Assembly: GCA_029844215.1 (NCBI GenBank)
Contig: CM056720.1
Coordinates: forward strand, 28,389,711 to 28,453,710
Source of the DNA: Przewalskia tangutica
Lineage: Eukaryota > Streptophyta > Magnoliopsida > Solanales > Solanaceae
Direction: 5' to 3'
DNA length: 64,000 nucleotides
Shown: piece after piece, positions 9,585 through 23,409 of the stretch
Layout: each line of letters opens with the position of its first letter
Position numbering within the stretch: position 1 is the first letter of the stretch
Notes under the pieces: generated by a model
Databases searched by the model: none
Seen by the model: the letters and a program-made list of their open reading frames with translations, nothing else
What the model was told of the DNA's origin: nothing
Made by a program: the position numbers and the translations under genes

Positions 9585-12500
9585 TGTCACGCCCCAAATC
9601 CCGGGCCCGTGACTGGTTCCCCTACCTGGGCACCCTTCTACCCATACAACATAAATAAACTGCGGAAGATAAATAACACTAATTTTTTTTAAAACAAAAG
9701 CAAAGCGGAAGGCTTCCCAGATAAAATAAATCACCCGAAGTGGTCTACGCTGTACAACAATGTAAATACAACTTACACCACCCAAATCACATATGAATAC
9801 AGACCTCTAAGAAGGTGACAACAACTATGACGGACAAGGCCCCGCTGCACTCTGAATATACCTAGACATAATGACAAACTCCGGAACTTGGAGCCAACTC
9901 AAAATGCAGAACAAAGATCCTAAGCTTGCGGATCCACAACTGTGTACCTAGACCTGCGGACATGAACGCAGCCCCCCTAAGGGGGTCAGTACAACAAGTA
10001 CTAAGTATGGAACGGAAATAAAGTACATTAAACAAGATCATAACTGTACAAAAGAATGACAGGGGCAAGTATAAAAATTAAAATATCAGATCCTACCATG
10101 CCATTTTAACTCATGAAATCAATCGTACATTAATCATTCTTTTCCTTCTTTCAATAAGAATTAACATCATATTCTTACATACATACTTAAGAATTCGATC
10201 AAGTTTTTCCACATAACTTACATATCTTACATAACATAATTCGCCCTTTATGAGGGACTTTATTTGGGAGCTTACTTTGATTACCCATACGTGATAACGT
10301 AATCACCCATTTGCGGGACACGCGAAGTCATACAAAAGTCTTCCCACGAAGTAAATCGCCGCCCATTCGGGACGCGATAAGGTCATAGTCCGCCCATAAA
10401 GGTATACTGCCCATTTCGGGACACGATAATGTCATATAGTCCGCCTATAAAGGTATACCGCCTGCCCATTCTCGACGCGATAATGTCATATAGTTCGCCC
10501 ATAAAGGTATACCGCCCGCCCATTCCCGACGCGATAATGTCATATAGTCGCCCATAAAGGTATACCGCCCGCCTATTCTGGGACGCGATAATGTCATATA
10601 GTCTGCCCATAAGGTATATCGCCTCCCATTCTCGACGCGATAATGTCTCTTTACATAACATTTTAAATCATCTTTTCACTTCTTCTTTAGTCGTTATAAC
10701 AACTCCCCATAAAGCTATTATAACAACCTTTCACTTTAGAGAACTTAAGACACTTTTATTTATTTTTACATTAGGGAAAATTAAACCCAAAAGTACTACG
10801 TACATACATACTTAAAAAGAATCATAAAACTCCTTCTCTTCTTAAATCCATAAACCTCTTCTTTTAAAAACTCAAGTTACATAGCTTTCAAAAAAATACT
10901 TCAAGTCTCTTAACTTTTAAGAAATCAAGTTTCCTAACTTTAGAAATCAAGTCTCTTATCTTTAGAATATCAAGAAATCAATACTTTCCAAATCAAGTAT
11001 TCTATACTTTTAAATCAAGGCATTCCTTCCTTTAAGAATCAAGTCCCATAACTTGAAAAATAAAGTCTCTTAACCTTTTAATAATTTAAGGTTCATAGTC
11101 TTAAAAATTCATAACGTAAACTCTTTAAATTAAGTAACATATACTTTTGTGCGTTGTGACTAGGTTATACTTGTTTATAACGATCTTATTAAAGCAGCCA
11201 TGATCTAGAAAATGTAATACAATTTTGACTTATCTTAGCTTCTATGCAGATGGAGAATTCTACTCATTTTAATTTAATTGATTGTCGATACATTTTCTTT
11301 TATTAACGCTGCAATGGCTTGTTCGATACTTATTCTTATTCGTGCAGTAACTTAGCAAAGTCAACTCGACTCCAAATACTTCCTAACGACTCTTACCAAC
11401 ATCCCCATAAGACTTGGTAAGAACTTAGGATAACTTAGACGTAGCTTTTACATAAAGTAAATCAACATACATACCTCTTAACTTCTAAGAGTAGAAGGGA
11501 TCATGAAATAACACCACATGTATATTTCATACATAGAATCATGCCAAAAGAAGGAAGAGGTTCACATACCGCGACGACATCGACAAGTAGCAAAATGCTC
11601 AAAAGTACCTTAACTTTGATAGCTATTCCATCCTTTAAGTAGAATACGCTATACGCAGTACTTCAACCTAAAATGACAATAGCACTTCTATCAACTACAA
11701 GCTATCAAGTGTAGGACTTATACCAAATAATGGCCCTCTAATTCTACGGAAAATTGGGCAGCACTTCCTTTGTTTCTATGTACTTTTCCACCTTTTCCAA
11801 GACCCATATTCATCAACCAACAAGCCACATTTAAGGCACAACCAACAGTTAGCCAAAGGGGATTACACGCCTAACTGGACGTGTAAAATTCTGCCCCACA
11901 GTTATACAAAACAGTCCACAAATCAGCCCATAAAAACAGTCCGCAATCCAACCATAACGAGGGTAAAATGTGAGGCCTTTTAACGCCTTTCCACACCCTT
12001 ATTCCCTTAGGACTTTCATTAGCAACTACTACACTTAAACATGCATAACAACAACTAAATTTCCAGCATTTAATACCTCAAAACAGTCCACTAAACGACA
12101 CAACAACGTCTAACGGTTTTGGGCAGTTTCTCGGCCACAACAACTACAACCCGATAACTCGTTCCTTAATCCATTTTATTCCAATTCGAGTTCCAAAACT
12201 TCTACATAAGTTATAACAACCTATTAACAACAATATTAATCCATTATAACATGCAATAGGTGAAGATAACAACGACAATAACCAACGAATTCCATTTGCA
12301 CTAAATCTGTCCTAAATCGATTTTAGCCCCAAAAATGGCTCAAACGCTTTTTATTCTTCATTCTTTCTAACACAAGTTCATCCATACATAATAACAATAA
12401 GTAATATCCAATTACTTTAAAAGAAGATGGACTTTTACCTCATTTTTGCCCAAAAACGCCCCAAAACAGTCCGGTCATTATTGGTGCGCAGCTTTCGCTT

Positions 12501-13188
12501 TCGCCCACTTCACAAGTTCCAATCACATATATGTACCCCTACAACCTTAGGAGCAACTTATCTTTGAATCTCACTTCCAAAAGTCGACGGAACCCTAGGT
12601 TTTGGCATCAACTTCGCCAAGACAAGTAAAAACGCGTAGAATATTAATCTAGGCTTAACACTTGGTTTAAGTGGCATAATCTTGGAGAAATAAATTGATC
12701 AACAATGGTTGTTCTTAGCCAAGGGCTCTCAAATTACGGAGCTAAAGAGAGAAGATGAGAGCTTATTTTTTGTCTAAGTGTAAAGTGATCCAAGTCTTGC
12801 AAGACTTGGATATGTATAGCCAAGTGGAGTGGGACCCATGTCCACTTGTCCCTCTCAAAATATCTAATTTGTTGTCATCTTAGCAAGACAAGTGGAGGTG
12901 CCACATGTCTCGCCTCCGATTGGTCCAAAATATTATAATTTTTTCAAGGTCCCCATAAATTGTGAAATTCTCATGACCCCATATTATCAATTCCAACACC
13001 TTATAATCCAATACTAAGTCCATAAATCCAATTAGAAGTATTATACTCCAAGTTAATAATTTTTCCGTCGTCACATTTTTTCCGAAATTTTCCTTAAGAA
13101 AATGTAATTATTCTTTCCTTCCAAAATTCAAATCTTAAATCCTTAATCACGTTCTCAATTAGTAGCCCTGGTATTACGAGGTGTAACA
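9585..13188 (-). repeat. Element F LTR1
   Basis: From TGTCACGCCCC (LTR 3' end) to GGTGTAACA (LTR 5' end), 3604 bases. Nearly collinear with LTR2 at 54914-58523. It holds a six-unit minisatellite and the conserved mid-LTR block near 11755. No coding capacity was recognised. Confidence 0.9.
10380..10650 (-). repeat. Minisatellite in F LTR1, unit about 56 bp
   Basis: About five to six units with CGCGATAATGTCATATAGT, GCCCATAAAGGTATA and CCGCCCGCCCATTC. They are open in one minus frame only because the unit lacks stops. LTR2 carries about eight units at 55670-56030 and LTR G about seven at 60720-61075. Confidence 0.92.
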
Positions 13189-13225
13189 TCCTTCCCCCCT
13201 TAGAAACATTCGTCCTCGAATGTTC
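13189..13225 (-). other. Polypurine tract with upstream hairpin (F int1)
   Basis: Minus-strand purine run (AAGGGGGGAAGGA) immediately before the LTR start. It is preceded by the inverted repeat AACATTCG/CGAATGTT at 13205-13224. Plus-strand DNA synthesis primes at such tracts. Confidence 0.85.
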
Positions 13226-13315
13226 ATCTAAGGTCTCAATAGTTAGCTAGTATTCCACGATTCTCAATTATTCCATGTCCCAATCTTACATTATCCCTCT
13301 CCTCATACGGGTAAG

Positions 13316-13363
13316 ATAGTTTCTCATAATCTCAATATCATAGTTTCTCATAATCTCAATATC
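13316..13363 (-). repeat. 24-bp direct repeat, two copies (F int1)
   Basis: Unit ATAGTTTCTCATAATCTCAA plus TATC, repeated twice. The corresponding place in int2 has three units. Confidence 0.93.
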
Positions 13364-14509
13364 ATGTTGTCCTAATCACAACAACCATATTTACTCCATA
13401 AAATATTATTCGTGCATCTCACTTAAGCATACAACACAGCTTAATCTAATAACATGGTATGTCCATAAGTCAATTAAACCTGATCTTTCAAGAGTCTATC
13501 ACAATATTAGTCAGTTCATTACCTCTTGACTATTCCAAATAAGTACATATATAAAGCCTAGGTGTGGATTCAATAAACTGCTTCACACCTTCCTAGTAAT
13601 TATTAAGGCCTAACCAACTCATGGTAACTCATAATCATTCTAGGCAACACACATATGACCCCAAATAAATACACTCGTACAGATACACATCATCATTATA
13701 CCAACTGTACAATAGTTTTACCAACTTGGATACGAAATCCATATAATCCTTTCTGGGTCACTGTTGCCTTTCTCATATCTGCAATCAAAATAACACGTTA
13801 GAGAGAGACTACCCTAACAACACAGCTGTCACACCCCGAACCTCGGGCCCGTGACTGGTGCCCTATCTGGGCACCCTTCTACCTTAACAACTTAGTAAAC
13901 TGCGGAAATTAAATAACACCTCTTTGTTTTTAAACCAATCGTACGTGCAAGGGCAAAGCCGATGCGTCGCCATATAATATACATAATCAAAAGACACTAC
14001 ACCGCATACGCAGTCCAATCCCACATATGAATACAAACCTCTAAGAGTTATATTGAAATATGACGGACAAGGCCCCACAGCCATAACCGCATAAAAGCTC
14101 AGATCAAATAATTATACCAAAATGATAACTCCCGAACAAACGGAGCTATCCAAAACTCGAGCAGGTCCTACACTGCAGATCACCAAATCAAGCACCTAAA
14201 CTCATGCAGATGAACACAGCCTCAAGGAGGTCAAGACGGGCATGTACCAAGTATGTGAAATGAAGCATCAGAATGAAATCATAAATTAAACAAAACAGGA
14301 GACATGTATGATAGCCAACCTACAGTACACAATACATAAGCAGTCATATCAAGTCAGGGACGCATGCCCTCAAAGTCATTACTAAAATAACCATAGGTCT
14401 CACACCCATAATATCAATCATGCCCGTGGAATCCTTCCTCACTGCCGGCAGTCCATGATATAATATAACATCAATAGGCATACATGAACACCAAGTCCCA
14501 CCTGTGTCC

Positions 14510-15070
14510 TAAAATCAGACGGGCTAAGTAGGAAAACGAACCACCGATCCAACTCAGATTATAAATCGACGGGGCAAGTACGAAAGCTAACTACTGTGAT
14601 CATACTAACAATCGACGGGGTAAGTACGAAAGCTAACTACTGTGATTCAACCTGGTGCCACGAGATATGATCGGCAAGTGCGCAAGCTATCTACCGAGTT
14701 CATCAGACTAAAATGTGCAATAGCACCGACGGGGTAAGTACAAAGCCAACTACCAGAGCTATCCGCTGCTACCACCGACGGCAAGTACGAAAGCTAACTA
14801 CCAGATCCATCCTACGCCACTACTCCTCACGAGGGCTAATCCATGGAATAACAATATCCCACGCGTCGCATGCCCTAATCCCACATCGTATAAGCATGAC
14901 CACGGGTAACACAAACAACCGAATCTAACCCGCCCCGGTCACATGCCCTAATCCCACATCGATAAGCATGTCCGCGAGTATCCTCGTGGTCGCACGCCTA
15001 ATCCCACATCGTATAAGCATGACCACGGGTAATACAAATAATGGAAGCATACCCGTGGAATCCCACATCG
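14510..15070 (-). repeat. Minisatellites in E 3' LTR
   Basis: First array 14510-14815: units with GACGGGGTAAGTACGAAAGC and TAACTACC. Second array 14865-15070: units with CCTAATCCCACATCG, ATAAGCATG and ACCACGGGTAA. The counterparts in the 5' LTR are at 23410-23975. Confidence 0.85.
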
Positions 15071-17079
15071 CTTCAGACGCCCAAGTAAACTTACAAAGAC
15101 AAACACCTCCAACCGAGAGTCGCAGAACGTAATAAAACATAATACTTGTACTCAAAAGCTATCACCAAAGACACATAGGCAATTCTCAATTAAACAAGCC
15201 AAAGTACTTATCACAAAGTACTTATCAAGGCACACATAGAATAATTCTCAATTAAATAAGCCAACGATTAACGTGACGATATTCTTTTCAAAAGACTCTT
15301 TTTTATGTAAAACCCCAAGATACTAACACCCGTAGTATCAAGGTGTGTCTATTTTTCAAAGTAAGTTACTACACTTTTAGAAAACTCATTTCAAAGCTTG
15401 AAATCAAGTAACTTCAAATTTCCCAACCTAGGCAACTTATGCCCATTAATCAAAATAGACAATATTCTTAACCTTCCATAAAGCCGTTATAACCAACTTC
15501 CCATAAAGCCGTTATAACCCTTTATGGTTTTAGACATATTCATTCATTTTATAACCAAGAGACTTATACTTTTAAAACCAAGTATCACATACTTACCAAA
15601 CAAGTTCTTAACTTTCAAAATACTTCAAGTCTCTTAATATTTAGAAAACAAGTTTCTTCTACTTTTAAACCTCACGTAACTCACACCTTTAAAACAAGTT
15701 ACTTCTCTTAAATCATGTCATTTCTCCTCTTTTAAAACAATTAAGTAGATCACTCCTTTGACTCCCCTAAAGTCATTATAACGACCCTTAGGTTTTGGAA
15801 CTAAGGCACTAGCCAAAAGGTTTGAAAACCACTTCCTTTTCAAGACTCTATGTACTTTAAGTAAAATACTTTCACTTTTGAGAATCCAAACATCATTAAG
15901 GAAATGGATTATAACATCTTACAATTTAAACATCAAAGTACAATCAAGGAAGTACATAGAACAAATTCTATTTTAGGCAATCCAAATACAACCAAGGAAT
16001 GGATCATTTAAGGAGTAGGACATACTTTCTTTATCTTAAGGAATCATGCTAGAAGAGGATATAGTTCACATACCTTTCCGGCTAAATCCACAAGCTAAGC
16101 CGAATACGCCGTACGTAGAATTGTCAACCTATAATGGTCACAACATGACTATCAATTTCTAGTCTCTAACGTAGAATAATACTAAGTAAGCGGTCTCTAA
16201 TTCTACGGAAAATCGGCAAAGAATTCCTTTGTTTCTACTTACTTTGCCACCTTTTTCAAGGCCGAATACAATAACCAAACATGACACATTTAAGGCTCAA
16301 ACAACAACCAACCAAAGGGGATTACACGCCTTACAATACGTGTAAAATTCCGCCCCACAATTCATACCAAGTAGTTTAAAATCCAAGCCATTCTCGGCCA
16401 ACTTATAACCAACAACACTAAGTATTTTCCAATCCTTTTCCAATTCCAAGTTCTAAGGTCTAACATGTTATATAGTCATAAACAACTTCAACAACTACAA
16501 TTTCCTTCTTTATACAACATGCGACGACTTAAACTAATAATCAACTTGAATTGTAATCTTAAGGCTAACATGCTAGTTTTCGGATTAGGGTTCCAATAGC
16601 CAATATAATTATCAAACTTCATACTAAACATCTCATGCTTGCTAATATCCGTAACTACAATGATAATTAAACCTTAATTGCTAAAACGACAAGAATTATA
16701 CCTTTACAAGCCCTTAAAAATTCCAAGATTCAAAGTCGCGCCTTAGCAATTCTTAGCTCCTTTCCTTTACGCTCCAATCCGCTATTTGAAGCCTTTAGAA
16801 GTTCACAACCAACTTCTCTTCCATTTCCAATCCAAAACTAGGAAAACTACTTGGGTTTTCGCCTTGCGACTAACGTGAAAACGCCGTTTTTTCGCAATAT
16901 TTCTATTGAGATATCCTTACAATACCCTTAGGGACATTGGGTTAAAGTCTTGTGAATAATGGATCAAAACTACAAATTTTTTTTGTGTGGAACTATGGTG
17001 AACCCGAGAGGTCTATTGAAGAACAAGAAATGTTGTGATATTTTCTAAGTGTTGGAAACTTAGTCTTGCACTAGTGTAG

Positions 17080-17087
17080 TATTTATA
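17080..17087 (-). promoter_or_regulatory. TATA box of E 3' LTR
   Basis: TATAAATA on the minus strand, 462 bases from the LTR 5' end. The same motif is at 25973-25980 in the 5' LTR. Confidence 0.5.
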
Positions 17088-17549
17088 ATACAATGAAGGG
17101 CCAAGATTATAACAAATGTGTGGCTTGGATGAGGATCATTAATTAAATAGTCAGTGACAAGTCGACTCGTCAACAATCTCGCTCGCAAGAATTATCTTCC
17201 TCGATGGTCAATGACCATTTTACCCTTACTCCAATTCGCCCAAGACCAAATGCGGGGTGTCACGTGTCGCCTCCCATTCGCCCATAAAATTTCAGAATCT
17301 CGTGGCCCCACAAAATGTAAAATTTCTGTGGGCCCCACATGACCAAATCCGTAAAAATAAATTTCCATAATGTTAATAAGTTCCATACTCTTCAAATAAT
17401 GCATTTTGAGAATCCACTCAACACTAACATTTTTCCTTTCCGACGTCCTAAAATTTTCCGTGAAAAACAATTCTTCCTTTCGCATCAATTTCCAAGTATT
17501 GATTCCTTACGCATATCTCTTTTACATGTCCCGGACTTACGGTGTAACA

Positions 17550-17584
17550 TTCTTCCCCTTAGAAACATTCGCCCCCGAATGTTC
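17550..17584 (-). other. Polypurine tract with hairpin (E)
   Basis: Purine run AAGGGGAAGAA next to the LTR, with AACATTC/GAATGTT at 17564-17583. Confidence 0.82.
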
Positions 17585-18479
17585 TTAGTCGCTGTCAAGC
17601 TATACAAACTCCAGATAAACTCTATACTATGCCTATCAATCAAAACTGCACAAGACCAACGATGCCACACGGGCCACCACAACATACGTAAACATATCAA
17701 TGGACCTTCCATCCGCGAATTTCTTCTCACAAAACTCAAGGCTACATTTTCTCAAACACGGATCCTTAGGTTCTTTTATTTCTTACTTGTCATTCTTTCT
17801 CGCATTTCTAAACTTATTTAGTAAACGCATAAAATCAACTAGACTTGGGCCTCAGATCCTCGTGACCCTATCACATAATGACCATATCCAACCGACATCA
17901 CCCGATTCTATACTATCGGTTGACCCGAAATGAGTCCATAACCCACCCATCGCCACACTTAACTTCTCATTCTTAGTCCAAATAAATCTTTCTCTTATCT
18001 CAAGGTACTTCACCCTATCCTCCCATTCACTAGAGGTTTGTCACATAAGCCAAAGTATTACATCAGACATCCTTCCCTATCGGCCTTTACACTTATTATG
18101 GGTAACTACAACTTGTGAACTCTACACAACTATAGTCTCGCCACTTTATCATTCTTGTCAACATTCTTCACTTTACTAATCAAAGTATTCCTACCGGGGT
18201 ACTATTACTTACAAATCGCTAGCAACAAAGGGAAAACATATATGCTAGGCGAAATCAATCTATCAACGCACGATGATTCAAAAGAATCGAATATACCAGA
18301 ACCCCACGCGATGTCACCTCCCGATCCCGCCCGTAGTCACGCTATCTCCGCGTTCAAGGACCACCAGAACTATAAACTCCACTCGACCTCTACCACGGTC
18401 CGACATCTAAACACCCCGCCTGGGACGACACCATGGAGGAAAGGTAACCAACCATCGGCCTCATAGCCGAGCCACCTTA
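17585..18479 (-). other. E internal region between gag and 3' LTR, no domain recognised
   Basis: About 0.9 kb. No protease, RT or integrase motif is seen, so pol is missing rather than merely shifted. Short open frames on both strands have no recognisable similarity. Confidence 0.6.
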
Positions 18480-18881
18480 CTGCTCTTTCTAACAGACATT
18501 CCCACTTCAGGGCCTGACGGTCACAATAATAACAAACACCGTGCATGACGGCATTTCAAATGACGCTTTACTACATTGGAAACACCGAGGAATACGTGGC
18601 CTCGATCGAGAAAATCCTTCGCTTCCTTTGAGAACCCCGACCGGAGCTTGGACCGGTCCTAAATACTCAGGATCAAATCTCCCACCGTGAGTGCGGGGTA
18701 TGTACCGGTAGGCCGATGAATATATCACTTCCGCCGAGGTCGCCGCCCAAAACTCACCGATAACCAACCGGCCAGCCCTCTTACGCCGATCTCCGCTGCC
18801 CTCTACCCTCGTACACTGTCAGCATCGGTCGAATAACCCCATGCCGATGAAACTGTAGCACCGCTTATCTTGGTCAATAAC
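18480..18881 (-). pseudogene. gag: gag of element E, C-terminal part with zinc knuckle
   Basis: Minus-strand frame at 18507-18767 contains a Pro/Arg-rich stretch and then CFQCSKASFEMPSC at 18543-18584. This is a decayed CCHC knuckle with His replaced by Phe. A second Cys pair, CYYC, follows at 18522-18533 in the next frame. This layout is typical of plant gypsy gag, which binds the element's RNA. Its 5' part is on the other side of solo LTR L, at 22352-22549. The direct run from gag into a region without pol makes E a gag-only element. Frameshifts and changed knuckle residues indicate a dead copy, with the caveat that some indels may be sequencing error. Confidence 0.7.
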
Positions 18882-18886
18882 ATAAT

Positions 18887-21800
18887 CGCCACGACCGACC
18901 CTGCTCGCGATCGTGCCCTACTGGGCACCCTTACAGTATACATCGAGATAATCACGAACATACATAAGCTTTAACAATGAAATAAATAATAGGTTAGCCG
19001 ATAAGACTACCTTCCGGATATAAACAAATCCAAAGCTACCTCAATTTTTTTTATAAAGTGACCACAATATATGACTACGCACTTAAGAGTTTACATAACA
19101 ACCGTGATTCGACAGGCCCCGCCATACCGAATGTACAAAAAGTCAACGACTTCGTGGAACCATACCAAAGACAAAGCCTCCGAGAAATGGAGCTTTCAGA
19201 ATCGAATAAGGATCCTATGAGTGCGGATCGCCAGTTATGTACCTCAACTCGCGCATTTAACGCAGCTTCGGCGAGGTCAAGATAAAACACGTATCAAGTA
19301 TGCAAATCAAAGATCAGAATTTAAATCATAATAGTAAAAAGATACATCTCAAGACATATATGATAACCAAATTAACAGATAATCGTGCTCATCAAGTGGA
19401 AGCAATAAAAGCCGGGCTTTGCCTTATACAAATTGCCTCAACATATGAACCATAGTCACACTGTGGCTATGAACACCAACCTCAAATATCCAAGCGCTCT
19501 GGATCTCTTCTCGCCGCACACACAAATCCAACCATGTGACGCGCTCGTGGTATCCTACCTCACCGCCTGCAGACACCCATACAACACGATATACCTATAT
19601 CCTCCGCCTGGAATCTCACACGCTGACAACCATAAAAGTAAATACAACCACGTGACGCGCCTGGCATCCTACCTCACCGCTGCCAGACACATACACAATA
19701 CATACATGTATATATATCATGCCCGTGGAATCCTCATCTCGCACATGACTTCACGAGGTGTCCTCGTGACGTGGTAGCAAATCCACTAACTGTGTGGTAT
19801 AACGATCTCTGGGTTTACCCTCATTTATACTCTTACCCCAAGCATGGTATAACGATCTTGGGGCGCACTTCATTTATACTCTTACCCTCAAACTACATGC
19901 CCTAATCCTCATCGTAAGCATGTCCATGGTGCATACCCGTGAATCCCACATCACCGACAAGATGTCCCAGAAACCCATACTAAGACCATGGAAGCATACC
20001 CGTGGAATCCCACATCACCACAAGACGCCCAAGTAAACTCATACTATGACCAGGGAAGCCTACCCGTGGAATCCCACATCACTGCCGGTACGTCCCGGTA
20101 GACTCATAAGGAGGCAATGGAGGCATACCCGTAGAATCCTCCATCACTGACGGTACGTCCAAGTAAACTCCTAACTTCTTTAGACTTTCATTAACATACA
20201 AAATGGATCTCATTTTATGACCTTAAGGCACTTTCCATATCACTTAACAAGTCCTGGGAATTTCAACCCAAAGTACTATGTATTTCTATTCTTTCCAAGA
20301 TCCCTTTTCCACATAAAACCCCAAGATACTAACACCCGTAGTATCAAGGCTTATCTACATTTCAAACAAGTCACTAAACTATTAGAAATATGTTTCGGCT
20401 TCTAAATCAAGTGACCCTCATTTTAAACTTTAAGCAATTGATGCCTTTAAATCAAATTGCCTTTCTTAGTATCCATTCTTTTATCTAGGCTTACCTTATT
20501 CGAGAAAAACCATTCTTTAAGCTTCCATAAAGTTATTAGAACCAACTTCCCATAAAGCCGTTATACTAACTTTATGCTTTAGAAACCAAGGCATCCTTAT
20601 CCTCTCATAAAGCCGTCATAACTAACTTCCCATGAAGCCGTTATAACTCTTTATGTTTTAGACCACTTTGCTCTCTCTATAACCAAGAGGCTTGTACTTC
20701 AATTCAAGTTACACTACTTTCAAATACTTCAAATATCTTAACTTTAGAAAACAAGTTTCTTACTTAGGAATCAAATCTCTTATCTTTAGAATGGTTCAAG
20801 AATCAATACTTCCCAAATCCAGTATTCTATACTTATTCATGTCAAGAAATCCTTGTCTACCTTATTAGGATAAACCATTCTTATAACTCTTCCTTAAGGA
20901 CACGTGAGTTAATTCTCTAACTCAACCAACTAGACATCCTTAAAACAAGTCAAATATATCAAATGACTTCACTTCATTTAAATCACGACGCTCACCGTAT
21001 CACTACAGCTTATAACTACTCATGCTCAAGAGATAAGAAAGTTTCTACATACCTCTTTTGTTTAATCCACTTGCCAAGTCCAATATGCCGTCCGAAGATG
21101 TCAACCTATAATGACCATAATACGTCTATTAGCTTCTAGCTTCAACGTAGTATATTCTAATGAAAAAGTCCCTTGTTCTACGGAAAAAATTGGACAACAC
21201 TTCCTTTGTTTCTACGTACTTTTCCACCTTTTTCAAGGTCCGAATTCAATAACCAAACGCCGCATTTAAGGCACAACAATTCAGCTAACCAAAAGGGGAT
21301 TACACGCCTTTACAGGACGCGTAAAATTCTGCCCCACAATAATACAAAACAATCCAATAATTTCCAAGCCACATTCGGCTATATTATCCCTACAATTATC
21401 AATTTCCTTTCCATTCCCTTTTAACCCAACTCGTTATCCCAACATGTTATCTAAATCATAACCAATTATATATCCCCCTATTTGTAACATGCAACGATTT
21501 TTAGCTAACAACCGAATTGATTACAACATGAGTGGCTAACATGCCCCTTTTCGGTTTTCAACAAGACAACAAGATCCAAATCTTTTCAAACTTTAATATA
21601 ACAGCCTCAGGCTCATTTCTTAACTACTAAAACTTGAAATCTTCAATTACAAAAGAAGGTGGAGATTTTTACCTCAAGAAGCCCTCTTTCCGAAATCTTA
21701 TTCACTTTAAAATTACCCACACGAACCCTTTACAAGCTTGCCAACACTTTTCCTTCTTGAAGCCTTTCCAAATATCTTACCGGGGCTCATCAATTTGAGA

Positions 21801-22346
21801 GAGAAAAGAGGAATTTTTCTTTGGGAAACCCTTGCAAAATGGTCAAGTCTTGAAGACTTGGCCCTAAAATAAGACCCTCCTTTGGTCAAAAGACGAGGAC
21901 ACTTGTCACCCTCCCATAGGCCTTTATCAAAATATCCCCTGCTTTTTCGCCCTTACCGCTGAATCCTCGCGCTGGCCCTGCAGCCAGCGCCAGGCGCTGC
22001 AACCTCGTGAGGACTTTCGAAATATCGACGCCATGCCCTCGCTGACGGCGCCGGACACGCGACGTCGCTGAACATGTCCTTCGCACACCGCGTAACTTCG
22101 AACGCCCGTAACTTCCTACCCCGATGTCCAATCAACGAGTGGTTTGTTGCGTTGGAAACTAGACTCAACAACCTTCATACTAGTCTTTTAAAACTCCTCA
22201 AAACTCTTAAGGAACTAGGAGATATACCGCTCCAAAGTTGACTGAAAGTCTGCCCACAACCTTTTGCCAACCCAACCTTCCAAATTCAAATCTTATTTCC
22301 TTTCGTACGTTCTTAACTTAACCTCTTGAATTTACGGGGTGTAACA
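18887..22346 (-). mobile_element. Solo LTR L inserted in gag of E
   Basis: A single 3460-base LTR ending GGTGTAACA, flanked by ATAAT (18882-18886) and ATAAC (22347-22351). This is a near-perfect 5-bp target duplication. No internal region remains, so the parent element collapsed by LTR-LTR recombination. It belongs to a different LTR family from E. Confidence 0.82.
19435..20175 (-). repeat. Tandem repeats in solo LTR L
   Basis: Three unrelated short arrays: two units with GTGACGCGC and ATCCTACCTCACCGC (about 19500-19700); two units with GTATAACGATCT and TATACTCTTACCC (19795-19885); four units of about 64 bases with GCATACCCGTGGAATCC (19920-20175). Confidence 0.8.
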
Positions 22347-22351
22347 ATAAC

Positions 22352-22549
22352 CGCTTCCCTCATGACCCTATAGTCTTCCCCTAATCGAAACCGAGGCTCG
22401 TGCCGGGCCTCAAAACTCGGGCGCAGAAGAACTCGCCGATCATGAACAACATCCTGTATACCTCGGGCACGAGCCCTATCAACTCTCGAGTCCGACTAGT
22501 AGCCTCGCTACTCCTTTGCCCTTCTCGGGCCAAGTTCTCCTCGAGGCAT
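22352..22549 (-). pseudogene. gag: gag of element E, N-terminal part
   Basis: Minus-strand ATG at 22549 opens with MPR, then a one-base shift, then a basic stretch that recalls the MPPRK N-terminus of N gag at 2704. It lies about 195 bases after the LTR end, as in N and J. The frame breaks several times and is cut at 22352 by solo LTR L; the protein continues at 18881. Only the start position, the composition and the context support the call. Confidence 0.55.
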
Positions 22550-22732
22550 AATCAGAATACAAAATTACGCTGAGAGGAATTATCTTACTAACATGCTCTA
22601 GGGCACGATCTCAGAGTGAGAAGAATAGAAACTAACTCCTAAATGTCCCGTAGCTCTCATGGGCGTGCGCGCAACACACCGGAGCAATCAAGACTCTACT
22701 AGACACGGCCTCAGACATTCCGAGGATCGATC

Positions 22733-22743
22733 GCCTGATACCA
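22733..22743 (-). other. Primer-binding site of E
   Basis: TGGTATCAGGC on the minus strand, one base after the LTR end. It differs from TGGTATCAGAGC only near its end. The leader to gag (22550-22732) is similar to that of N. Confidence 0.75.
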
Positions 22744-23409
22744 CTCACACACCCCGAACCTCAAGCTCAGGATCGTGCCCTATTCGGGCACCCTTCTACT
22801 TTAACAACTAAGTAAATCATGAAATTAAATAACACCTCATTTTTTTAAACCAATCAGACGCGTAAGGGAAAAGCCGACAAGGCCGCCATATAATATACAT
22901 AATCAAAAGACACTACACTGTATACGGGTCCAATCCCACATATGAATACGCACTTAAGAGTTATATTTAAAATATGACGGACAAGGCCCCGCCAGACCCA
23001 TAACCGCATAAAAGCTCAGATCAAATAATTATACCAAATGATAACTCCCGAACAAACGGAGCTATCCAAAACTCGAAAGGGTCCTACACCGCAGATCACC
23101 AAATCAAGGTATCTAAACTCATGCAGATGAACACACTTCAAGGAGGTCAAGACGGGCATGTACCAAGTATGTGAAATGTTAGCATCAGAATGAAATCATA
23201 ATAGCTAAACAAACAGAGACATGTATGATAGCCAACCTACAATACACAATACATAAGCCATATCAAGTCGTGGACGATGCCTCAAAGTCATTAAAATAAC
23301 CACTGTCTCACGCCCATAATATCAATCATGCCGTGGAATCCTTCCTCACCGCTACCCATGATATAATATAACACCAATAGGCATACATGAACACCAAGTC
23401 CCACCTGTG

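Larger units (their letters stand above)
13189..13826 (-). other. F int1, 3' part (non-coding internal region)
   Basis: Begins with the polypurine tract next to LTR1 and continues to the insertion site of E. It is collinear with int2 (58524-59190) and no gag or pol motif was recognised. It carries two copies of a 24-bp direct repeat at 13316-13363 where int2 has three. Confidence 0.8.
13827..17549 (-). repeat. Element E 3' LTR
   Basis: TGTCACACCCCG to GGTGTAACA, 3723 bases. Collinear with the 5' LTR from 22745, including the runs around 15300-16060 and 24190-24950, which are almost identical. Confidence 0.92.

Noticed and set aside
10380..10650. Regular repeats resembling a CRISPR array
   Set aside because: Whole units of about 56 bp repeat with no unique spacers, they lie inside an LTR, and the DNA is a plant nuclear repeat region.
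17339..17821. 160-codon plus-strand frame
   Set aside because: Crosses the end of the E 3' LTR, the PPT and internal DNA of a minus-strand element; not a coding unit.
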